DNA of 5,941 nucleotides from an uncultured bacterium (lineage in GTDB: Bacteria > Planctomycetota > DG-23 > SLPQ01): the NCBI GenBank assembly GCA_937863625.1, contig CALMGO010000601.1:1-5941 (forward strand). Reading direction: 5' to 3'. The position numbers and the translations under genes were made by a program. Below, in pieces: positions 1 to 5,064 of the stretch. Position 1 is the stretch's first letter, and each line of letters begins with the position of its first letter. A model generated the notes under the pieces. The model saw only the letters and a program-made list of their open reading frames with translations. It was not told where the DNA came from and made no database searches.

Positions 1-2
1 GG

Positions 3-506
3 GAAGAAGGCGGGTTTTACGGTGCGATAGCGGCGTCGCAGTCGAAGGCCATCGCGGAGAACTCTGTGATAGTGGCGCTCGAGGCGAGCCGGGAACTGCC
101 GAACGCGCGGCTCGGCGACGGAGTGGTGCTGCGGGTGGGCGACAAGACAAGCATATTTACTCCGTGGGTGACGGCGATGATGAGAAGCGCAGCGGAGAAA
201 CTCGCCAAGCGCAAGAAGGGATTTCGCTTTCAGAGACGGCTCATGGACGGGGGCACATGCGAGTCGAGCATATACACGGCATTCGGGTATGACGCCGGGG
301 GGCTGTGCCTGCCGCTTCGCAACTATCACAATGTCGACTGGAAGAGGATGAAACTGGCGGCCGAGTGCATAGACATGCGCGACTATGAGGCGGAGGTGGA
401 GCTGCTTTTGGAACTGGTGAAGACGCACGGCAGGGACGCAGGGCCGATTGACAAGAGCGGGCAGTGGAAGGCATTTTTCAAGGAGCATTTCTCCCATGTC
501 TCGTGA
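3..506 (+). CDS. M42-like metallopeptidase (aminopeptidase), C-terminal part; 5' end outside window
   Basis: The frame is open from base 3 to TGA at 504-506, and the true start lies upstream of the window. The visible 167 residues begin with Glu-Glu-Gly-Gly-Phe-Tyr-Gly-Ala. This matches the EE(V/G)G..GA motif of M42 and related co-catalytic metallopeptidases, where the first Glu is the general base and the second a metal ligand. A second ligand position follows as VALE (Glu at 81-83), where many M42 enzymes have Asp. The final ligand is probably the His in PLRNYHN (His at 327-329), equivalent to the family's PLRYxHS. Such enzymes are usually cytoplasmic, dinuclear aminopeptidases that trim peptides from the N-terminus and often form large oligomers. 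A GTG at 66 is in frame but lies inside the conserved domain, so it is not a start. The family call is firm; substrate and exact subfamily (M42 versus an M20/M28-like branch) are not determined. It may be the last gene of an upstream unit, although no clear terminator follows it. Confidence 0.88.
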   Translation, partial: EEGGFYGAIAASQSKAIAENSVIVALEASRELPNARLGDGVVLRVGDKTSIFTPWVTAMMRSAAEKLAKRKKGFRFQRRLMDGGTCESSIYTAFGYDAGGLCLPLRNYHNVDWKRMKLAAECIDMRDYEAEVELLLELVKTHGRDAGPIDKSGQWKAFFKEHFSHVS

Positions 507-739
507 TTTATCGGCATATTGCGGCATTCTTTACGGCGCTCAGGCGGGGGGATGCACGTCAGAATAGTGAAAGGGGACAACGGGGACCCCGGAAAAACGG
601 GAATTTGCGCCATGAATTTGCTTAGGCAAAGCGGAGTTTTAGAATAGAATAGATTTGGAGAGCGAGGGAAACCCGCAGTTTGCGACCCCGACTTGAAGCG
701 TTCCGGCTAATGGAACTTTTACATAAAGGGGAGAAGCAA
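507..739. other. Intergenic gap with a weak candidate promoter and a GGGGAC-rich patch
   Basis: No credible coding frame was found. Positions 570-591 carry two close GGGGAC copies and a short GGGG-A-CCCC palindrome (581-591), which recall the ends of the repeats near 4641-5006 but do not form a full element. A small hairpin, TTTGC/GCAAA with a four-base loop, lies at 617-630. A possible promoter is TTG (618-620) with TAGAAT at 640-645. The -35 match is poor, so this is only a suggestion for the start of the GYF_2 transcript. A ribosome binding site, GGGGAG at 728-733, precedes the next gene. Confidence 0.35.
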
Positions 740-1033
740 ATGGCGGAAGAGAAGAAGTGGTACTTCGCCAAGGGCGGGCAGCCGCACGGACCGTTTACCG
801 AGCTGGAGCTGTGCAAGCAGCGCGAGGCCGGGGCGTTCGGCGAGCAAGACCACGTGTACTGCAAAGGCGAGACGGACGGTTGGGTAAAGGCCTCGTCGAT
901 TGCGGGGCTGTGCGACAGCCTGGAACTCGACGCACCGCCGCCGCCTGAGCATCACGCGGTCCCGCAGTACGAACGCGCTGCGTACGACCACGGCTCAGCA
1001 GACGCGTCCAAGAAGGCGCACAAGCCCAAATAG
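740..1033 (+). CDS. Small stand-alone GYF_2 (DUF4339) domain protein
   Basis: This is a 97-residue soluble protein that is almost entirely one GYF_2 domain (residues 7-59). It shows the WYF start, the central HGPF (16-19), the later VYCKG and the DGWVKAS segment (46-52) typical of this family. GYF_2 domains are taken to be small protein-interaction modules, by analogy with eukaryotic GYF domains that bind proline-rich peptides; a partner here is inferred, not shown. The tail (60-97) is low complexity, with four prolines (66-69) followed by His, and ends in Lys-rich sequence. ATG at 740 is chosen because GGGGAG (728-733) sits six bases upstream. The same frame can be read back to a TTG at 680, but that adds sequence with no domain match. 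The next gene starts with the same domain fused to a membrane anchor, so the two probably act together or arose by duplication. There is no signal peptide or membrane segment. Confidence 0.82.
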   Translation: MAEEKKWYFAKGGQPHGPFTELELCKQREAGAFGEQDHVYCKGETDGWVKASSIAGLCDSLELDAPPPPEHHAVPQYERAAYDHGSADASKKAHKPK

Positions 1034-1051
1034 GCGAAGAAATCTAAATCT

Positions 1052-1106
1052 GCGTACGAGAATTGCCGAATAGCGCAAATAGTGGGGGGTATTAGTTTTC
1101 GTACGC
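1052..1106. repeat. Inverted repeat / long hairpin between the two GYF_2 genes
   Basis: GCGTACGA (1052-1059) is repeated as its exact reverse complement at 1099-1106. Pairing extends inward by about four more pairs if G-U wobbles are allowed. The loop is about 31 bases and contains a smaller TTGC/GCAA pairing. No T-run follows the right arm on the + strand, so it is not a standard intrinsic terminator. It could be an mRNA processing or stabilising structure, or an operator. A direct copy of TGCGTACGA also occurs at 979-987, inside the end of the preceding gene. Confidence 0.5.
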
Positions 1107-1149
1107 GGCCACCGGGAATCTTCCCATGATGAACATGCCCTCCGGATTG

Positions 1150-1161
1150 TCCTTATAAGGA
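1150..1161. promoter_or_regulatory. Perfect 12-base palindrome overlapping the ribosome binding region of the RDD gene
   Basis: TCCTTATAAGGA is its own reverse complement. It ends 15 bases before the ATG at 1177 and overlaps the purine-rich AAGGAAAGGA (1157-1166) that serves as Shine-Dalgarno sequence. It could be a dimeric regulator site or simply chance in a short AT-rich patch. Its TATAAG core could also be read as a -10 box, but no matching -35 was seen. Confidence 0.35.
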
Positions 1162-1176
1162 AAGGATACCTGTCCC

Positions 1177-2004
1177 ATGACGCAAGACCCGACGAATGAA
1201 TTTGACGGCGCCTCACAGCAGGACGGCCCACAGCCGACAGACAGCCAAGGTCAGGCGAGCGAAGGGTCAGCGGGGCGGGAAGCGGCACAGTGGTTCTACA
1301 GCGTAAACGGAGAATCGTTCGGGCCGGTCTCGCAGGAGCAACTGGCGGGGCTCGCGCGCAAAGGATACTTCAAGAAGGACGACTACGTATACGCGGCGTA
1401 TATCGGCGACTGGGTGAGGGCGGACAGCGTTCACGGGCTCTTTGACGAGGTGGGCACGGCGGAGGGGGCGGACTATTCCGGGGAGATATACGTGCCGGGA
1501 GCGGCGACGCCTCCGGGACAGACGACATACGTGGAGTACGCGGGTTTCTGGATAAGGTTTCTGGCGGTATTCATCGACGGGCTGGTTCTCTTTCTGCCGA
1601 ACTGCCTGATATCAGGAATGATGCAGGCGGCCATGGGCCTGGGCATGCGGGCCAGCAACTTCGGAGGAGCGACAGGGGCAGGCGGAGCAGGGGCCACGAT
1701 ATTTGCGATAGGCCTTTCGCTACTGTCGATTCTCCTCCAGATGGTGCTGCCGTTTTTGTACTACGGGTTTATGGAATCGAGCCGCTGGCAGGCCACACTC
1801 GGCAAACGCGCGGTGGGCGTAATGGTGACCGACCTTTACGGCAGGAGGATATCCTTCTGGCGGGCAGGCGGGCGGAACCTTGCGTCGATGATTTCGGGAC
1901 TCATCCTCCTCATCGGCTACATCATAGGCGCATTTACAGAGCGCAAACAGACATTGCACGATATGATAGCCGGGACGGTCGTCATCACGGGGCGCGTGGA
2001 CTGA
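1177..2004 (+). CDS. GYF_2-RDD fusion, multi-pass inner-membrane protein
   Basis: The protein has 275 residues. Order: a polar Gln/Ser/Gly-rich N-terminus (1-38); a GYF_2 domain (39-90, WFYSVNG..FGP to GDWVRADSVHGLFD); a linker (91-119) with TPPGQ; and an RDD domain (about 120-270). RDD signatures are R127 and D134 in the first membrane helix (about 128-148), the TLGKRAVGV segment (207-215), and D262 in LHDMIAGTVV. Further helices lie at about 174-197 and 236-252, with a Gly/Ala-rich loop (154-173) between the first two. RDD proteins are membrane proteins of mostly unknown role; some have been linked to ion transport or stress. The GYF_2 domain is expected to be cytoplasmic and to recruit a partner. 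Purine-rich AAGGAAAGGA (1157-1166) lies ten bases before ATG 1177, supporting this start. The stop is TGA at 2002-2004. The fold assignment is good; the function is not known. Confidence 0.88.
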   Translation: MTQDPTNEFDGASQQDGPQPTDSQGQASEGSAGREAAQWFYSVNGESFGPVSQEQLAGLARKGYFKKDDYVYAAYIGDWVRADSVHGLFDEVGTAEGADYSGEIYVPGAATPPGQTTYVEYAGFWIRFLAVFIDGLVLFLPNCLISGMMQAAMGLGMRASNFGGATGAGGAGATIFAIGLSLLSILLQMVLPFLYYGFMESSRWQATLGKRAVGVMVTDLYGRRISFWRAGGRNLASMISGLILLIGYIIGAFTERKQTLHDMIAGTVVITGRVD

Positions 2005-2075
2005 CGAGCCGGGCGGCGGGCTGAGCCGTAACAGGCGCGAAGAAGCAAGGACGTCATTTCTTTTTCGGCGGTGTG

Positions 2076-2103
2076 TTGCATGCCGGCGGGGCAAGTCTAT
2101 CAT
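2076..2103 (+). promoter_or_regulatory. Candidate sigma-70-type promoter upstream of the GH4 gene
   Basis: TTGCAT (2076-2081) and TATCAT (2098-2103) are separated by 16 bases, in the 158-base gap before the GH4 start. The -10 box matches consensus at five of six positions and the -35 box at three of six. Transcription would start near 2110, leaving a leader of about 50 bases. Within it, TTGCTT (2118-2123) can pair with AAGCAA (2140-2145) just before the ribosome binding site. The sequence match is modest. Confidence 0.33.
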
Positions 2104-2162
2104 AAACACAATCGGCTTTGCTTCTGGTGAGCACTCTCTAAGCAAGTAGAGGAGACATGTCC

Positions 2163-3512
2163 ATGGCTAAGAAACGCACCCCTCCCATCATCACCATCGT
2201 AGGCGGCGGTTCACCGAAGTGGTCGCCGAGACTCTTGAACGACATACTGCTACTCAAAAGCCTCGACGGAGCGGAGGTGAGGCTCTTTGACCTGGACCTC
2301 TCCGCGGCGCGGCTTATAAAGAAATTTGCCGACAGCGTGGCGAAGAAGTATCGCAGCAAGACGACTTTCAAGGTGACTGCCTCCGAGAAGGCGGCGTACT
2401 CGGGGACTGAGTTTGTAATCATCACGATAAACACAGGCGGGTTTGCGGCGACAGCAAACGATCTCGAGATCCCGGAGAAATACGGGATTTTCCAGACGGT
2501 GGGCGACACGGTAGGGCCGGGCGGCTGGAACCGCGCGATACGCAACATGCCGGTATTTGAACGCATCGCGAAACAGGTCGAGAGATACAGCAATGACGCA
2601 GTGATAATAAACTACTCCAATCCGATGGCGGTGCTGACGCAGACGCTCACAGAGAACTGCAAGCTTCGCGTGACGGGGCTCTGCCATGGGATACTCGGCG
2701 CGGTCGACCTCTTTGCGAGCGTGATGGGCGTGGAAAGGTCGAAGGTGAAGGTCGCGTTTGCAGGGACGAACCATTTCTGGTTTATTACGGATGCGAGGAT
2801 TGACGGCAAGCCGGGTTATCCGATGCTCAAGAAACTCCTGGGCAGGAAGACATTCGGCGAGTATATGCAGGGAACGTCGGTAAAGGGGTTTGAACTTCAC
2901 AAGGATATGTACGTGGCGAGCGACCTCTACCATGCGTACGGGTACCTCCCCTACCCTGGCGACAGGCATGTATGTGAATTTCTCCCGGGGTACCTGAATG
3001 CAGGGCAGAAGCGGCTGGATGAGTACAAACTGACGCGGACGACAGTGGCCGAACGGGCAGACCGGCACAAGCAGATGGTCGCGCGCGTACGGAAATGGGC
3101 GTCGGGGGCGATGAAGTTTGACATGGGGCCGTCGGGCGAGACGGCGGCGCAGATTATCGAAGCGGTGCATACGGGGGCGGACATGGTGGATGATTTCAAC
3201 CTTGTCAACAGGGGGCAGATACCGAATCTTCCCCGCGGGGTGGTGGTCGAGGCGCTGGGGACGGTGAGCCCGCTCGGGTTTATCCCGACGGCGCACGGGC
3301 CGATGCCTGAGTCGCTGGCGACACTCACGATGCCGCACTGCGTGAGTCAGCAGTTAATCGTCGACGCGGTCAAGAACGCCGACAAGGGGTTGGCGTATGA
3401 GGCATTTTCGCTTGACCCTCTTTGCTCGCACCTGTCTTCGAAGGAAAAGGGGGAACTCTTTAAGGAGCTGTGGCAGTCGAACAGGCCGTGGCTGCCGAAG
3501 AACCTCAGGTAG
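2163..3512 (+). CDS. Glycoside hydrolase family 4 enzyme, NAD- and metal-dependent, LplD/alpha-galacturonidase-like
   Basis: The start ATG 2163 is preferred because GGAG (2151-2154) lies eight bases upstream. The in-frame ATG at 2157 is only two bases from it. That gives 449 residues, usual for GH4 (numbering below is from 2157; subtract two). An N-terminal Rossmann fold binds NAD: VGGGSP (15-20) and the FDLDLSA strand (44-50). Other GH4 marks are GDTVGPGG (116-123), INYSNPM (151-157), CHG (176-178, with the Cys as metal ligand), TNHFWF (204-209, with His206 as second ligand) and GDRHVCEFLPG (268-278). GH4 enzymes cleave glycosides through transient oxidation at C3 and elimination, acting in the cytoplasm. 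As remembered and not aligned, the VGDTVGPGG, GDRH.xEFLPG and NRGQIPNLP segments resemble Bacillus LplD, an alpha-galacturonidase. The motif reads CHGI rather than CHEV, so substrate is open: alpha-galacturonide, alpha-glucuronide or alpha-galactoside. No transporter or sugar-regulator gene is adjacent in the window. Confidence 0.92.
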   Translation: MAKKRTPPIITIVGGGSPKWSPRLLNDILLLKSLDGAEVRLFDLDLSAARLIKKFADSVAKKYRSKTTFKVTASEKAAYSGTEFVIITINTGGFAATANDLEIPEKYGIFQTVGDTVGPGGWNRAIRNMPVFERIAKQVERYSNDAVIINYSNPMAVLTQTLTENCKLRVTGLCHGILGAVDLFASVMGVERSKVKVAFAGTNHFWFITDARIDGKPGYPMLKKLLGRKTFGEYMQGTSVKGFELHKDMYVASDLYHAYGYLPYPGDRHVCEFLPGYLNAGQKRLDEYKLTRTTVAERADRHKQMVARVRKWASGAMKFDMGPSGETAAQIIEAVHTGADMVDDFNLVNRGQIPNLPRGVVVEALGTVSPLGFIPTAHGPMPESLATLTMPHCVSQQLIVDAVKNADKGLAYEAFSLDPLCSHLSSKEKGELFKELWQSNRPWLPKNLR

Positions 3513-3531
3513 AGCAACAGGCAGAACATCG

Positions 3532-3567
3532 AAGCCGCCGGTATCGGGCATGAACCGGCGGCTTTTT
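3532..3567 (+). terminator. Intrinsic terminator after the GH4 gene
   Basis: An 11-base-pair perfect stem, AAGCCGCCGGT (3532-3542) with ACCGGCGGCTT (3554-3564), encloses an 11-base loop and runs into a T-run (3563-3567, then CTTT). It begins 20 bases after the GH4 stop codon. The GC-rich stem and T-tract are textbook for Rho-independent termination, so the next gene needs its own promoter. Confidence 0.9.
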
Positions 3568-3649
3568 CTTTGCCAGCGGGCAGCCGCTGAACAGAGATGG
3601 AAACACCCATTTCGGAGGCATTTTTCACGCGAATAGTCTGCCTCTGAGG

Positions 3650-3658
3650 TGGTATACT
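3650..3658 (+). promoter_or_regulatory. Extended -10 promoter for the membrane-protein gene
   Basis: TGGTATACT combines a TGN extension (3650-3652) with TATACT (3653-3658), a five-of-six match to TATAAT. No good -35 box lies 16-18 bases upstream, which is tolerated in extended -10 promoters. It sits between the GH4 terminator and the next start codon, where a promoter is required. Transcription would begin near 3665 and give a leader of about 28 bases with the ribosome binding site AAGGAAGG (3673-3680). Confidence 0.55.
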
Positions 3659-3692
3659 AATCAGGAGAGGATAAGGAAGGCGGGGGCATCAG

Positions 3693-4553
3693 ATGGAGGA
3701 GTACGGGTATCCAGAGAAACTGAAGCGGGCGATTTCCCGCATACTTGTGTGGGGGGGACTGCCTTCGGTGTGCGGCATTGTTGCGAGGTTTGTAATCATT
3801 GAACTACCAAGGCTACGCATTGGCACCATATTATGGGGAGAGGGGTACTTCTTCGTCGTTGCTCCTGAAAACATATGGAAACTGCGCTTGGGACTTGCCG
3901 GAATTGCCTTGTTCTGCCTGCTTCTCGGCTGGGTTCTGGTGCTCAGCGCGTCGGCAATGTACGGCAGGATACACGCAAGGACGTACTGGCTTGAAGACAC
4001 GGCTCTGGTCAGGAGATCAGGCAAGCGCGAGAAGAGGGTGGAGATTGCGCCGTCGACGGTCGTGCGGTACGGGAAAATCCGCGGTCTGTCCGTGAGGACG
4101 GGCAAAAGCAGGATGTCGGTACCGGCAAAACTCACATGCGCGGACGAACTGGCCGGGGAATTGCGTGAAAAGGTGCTTGCGGCAGGGGGAGAATATGACG
4201 AGTCGACGTATGAGAAGGCGGTCGCCGGAGCGCTTGAGAGCAGGTGGGCAACAGAGCACCTGTGGAAGTGTGTTGTGACGGTGCTTGGCGGCCTTGTCGT
4301 CGCAGCGGGCGGAGCGTATGTGACGGTCGGCAAGTCGTCGCAGATAGACCTTGTATCATGGCGCATCGCGGCATTCACCTATCTCGCCATGGCATTATCC
4401 CTTGAAACCTATGGCGTGCCATGGCGGTTTCGCGGTTGGAACAAGCCGGGCTGGCAAGCCCCGAGCGCTGCGTATGCTTGGGGCACATTCGGGCTCTGGG
4501 CGTTCATATCGGCGGCGGTGCCGCTGGGGCTGTTGGTAGCGGTTTTCATGTGA
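3693..4553 (+). CDS. Unrecognised multi-pass membrane protein with a possible bacterial PH-like domain
   Basis: I do not recognise this 286-residue protein. Hydrophobic segments predicted by eye lie at about 17-37, 66-88, 192-212, 223-239 and 262-285, so it is an inner-membrane protein. Between the second and third lies a soluble stretch (about 95-190). Its pattern of a YWLEDTALVRRSGKREKRVEI strand pair, followed by STVVRYGKIRGLSVRTGKSRMSVPA and a helix with DELAGELREKVLAAG, resembles the bacterial PH domain (bPH, YdbT-like) strand-strand-helix order. That is an inference from pattern only. No catalytic motif was seen. The ATG at 3693 follows AAGGAAGG (3673-3680) by twelve bases, a rather long spacing, and the next in-frame residues EEYGYPEKLKRA form a polar lead-in to the first helix. 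Its transcription should be separate from the GH4 gene because a terminator and a candidate promoter lie between them. Confidence 0.75.
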   Translation: MEEYGYPEKLKRAISRILVWGGLPSVCGIVARFVIIELPRLRIGTILWGEGYFFVVAPENIWKLRLGLAGIALFCLLLGWVLVLSASAMYGRIHARTYWLEDTALVRRSGKREKRVEIAPSTVVRYGKIRGLSVRTGKSRMSVPAKLTCADELAGELREKVLAAGGEYDESTYEKAVAGALESRWATEHLWKCVVTVLGGLVVAAGGAYVTVGKSSQIDLVSWRIAAFTYLAMALSLETYGVPWRFRGWNKPGWQAPSAAYAWGTFGLWAFISAAVPLGLLVAVFM

Positions 4554-4571
4554 CGGAAATGAGCGGGGTCG

Positions 4572-4626
4572 GCCACGATAAAACCCGTTTCAGGCGGGCA
4601 GGCCTCCACAGGCGGGTGAACGTGGC
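4572..4626. repeat. Inverted repeat just after the membrane-protein gene
   Basis: GCCACG (4572-4577) pairs with CGTGGC (4621-4626). Inside it ACCCG (4583-4587) pairs with CGGGT (4613-4617), giving a two-part stem. The loop contains two direct copies of CAGGCGGG (4591-4598 and 4609-4616) flanking AGGCCT. No T-run follows, so it is not a classical terminator, although it could stabilise the 3' end of the upstream mRNA. Confidence 0.5.
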
Positions 4627-4640
4627 ATACAGCAGGTAGA

Positions 4641-4718
4641 AAATGGGGACATAAAGCGGCCCTACTTCGCGCAAGGCTACGAAGGGCATAAGCTGTGCCG
4701 CCCATTATGTCCCCATTT
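4641..4718. repeat. Palindromic repeat element A (REP/MITE-like)
   Basis: AAATGGGGACATAA (4641-4654) is repeated as its exact reverse complement at 4705-4718, a 14-base perfect terminal inverted repeat around a 78-base element. The stem continues, after a small bulge, as GCGGC/GCCGC (4656-4660 with 4697-4701). A central hairpin is CTTCG/CGAAG (4665-4669 with 4680-4684). The whole unit can fold into one long nested structure on either strand. It codes for nothing. Short GGGGAC-ended palindromes of this kind resemble repeats mobilised by REP-associated Y1 transposases (RAYTs), but no such gene is in the window. Confidence 0.75.
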
Positions 4719-4758
4719 CCCATAAGGCGGCGCGGGGGAGCGCAGACGCTTCCCGCTG

Positions 4759-4786
4759 TTGCGCGGTTTGCCGCGTGTTCTATAAT
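4759..4786 (+). promoter_or_regulatory. Candidate promoter with perfect TATAAT box upstream of the Rsm22-like gene
   Basis: TATAAT at 4781-4786 is an exact -10 box. TTGCGC (4759-4764) lies 16 bases upstream and matches the -35 consensus at three of six positions. Transcription would start near 4793, about 270 bases before the Rsm22-like ATG, and the leader would include repeat element B. A short non-coding RNA from this promoter is an alternative. Confidence 0.45.
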
Positions 4787-4862
4787 GCCCTTTTGGGGAT
4801 TGTCGCGCTCGGCTCAATAGAGCGGCGCCTTTTGGCAGAAGGGTTTCTGCTAAGGGGGCGTG

Positions 4863-5006
4863 AATCGGGGACAGGCACTGCCGGGAAACTGCAAGCCTAC
4901 TTCGCCAAGGCCCGCCAAAGGCGGGCAAGCCCTCCGAAGGCGGATAAACTTCGAAGGCCAGGTGCGCGAGATGAAGCAACAAGGGCTCCGGAGCCAGTCC
5001 CCAATT
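4863..5006. repeat. Repeat element B, longer relative of element A
   Basis: The ends are AATCGGGGACAGGC (4863-4876) and GCCAGTCCCCAATT (4993-5006), inverted copies with two mismatches in 14. The core CCTACTTCGCCAAGGC (4896-4911) is the same as element A's core (4661-4677) apart from one G. The segment CTCCGAAGGCGGATAAAC (4932-4949) resembles A's 4677-4693. Between these, B holds an extra perfect hairpin, GCCCGCC-AAA-GGCGGGC (4910-4926). Right of the core, 4950-4992 has no counterpart in A. The shared ends and core make common origin likely. Confidence 0.7.
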
Positions 5007-5064
5007 TCACACAATTGGCGTGTGGAGCAATCTTTTCAGCGGAGCGCGATGTCACGGAGGGGTC

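Larger units (their letters stand above)
4554..5064. other. 511-base non-coding stretch packed with inverted repeats
   Basis: No credible gene is present; open frames here cross hairpins and match no family pattern. In order it holds: a hairpin at 4572-4626; the palindromic element at 4641-4718; a candidate promoter with TATAAT (4781-4786); two small hairpins (CGCTC/GAGCG at 4806-4824 and GCAGAA/TTCTGC at 4835-4850); the longer element at 4863-5006; and the overlapping inverted pair CCAATT/AATTGG (5001-5018). The last about 40 bases lead to the ribosome binding site of the Rsm22-like gene. Confidence 0.7.

Noticed and set aside
680..739. Upstream extension of the small GYF_2 protein to a TTG codon
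   Set aside because: The added 20 residues have no domain match, and the good ribosome binding site at 728-733 points to ATG 740.
1052..1106. Intrinsic terminator for the small GYF_2 gene
   Set aside because: The stem is followed by GGCCACC and not by a T-run, and the loop is long.
2005..2030. GC-rich run after the RDD gene as a terminator
   Set aside because: Only short broken pairings (AGCC/GGCT) could be drawn, and no T-run follows directly.
2157..2162. ATG at 2157 as start of the GH4 gene
   Set aside because: It lies only two bases from the GGAG box. The in-frame ATG at 2163 has ideal spacing and loses just two residues.
2250..3338. Long open frame on the minus strand (362 codons)
   Set aside because: It lies wholly inside the GH4 gene, which has many family motifs. 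The antisense translation is rich in Arg, His and Pro with no recognisable domain, typical of a shadow frame in GC-rich DNA.
3689..4378. Minus-strand open frame of 229 codons
   Set aside because: It is antisense to the membrane-protein gene, is Ser/Thr/Pro-rich without motifs, and has no convincing upstream signals.
4787..4862. Known structured RNA such as SRP RNA, 6S RNA or tmRNA
   Set aside because: Small hairpins are present, but none of the conserved sequence marks of these RNAs could be recognised.
4641..5006. CRISPR array
   Set aside because: There are only two related units, they are palindromic with different lengths, and there is no regular repeat-spacer pattern or cas gene.
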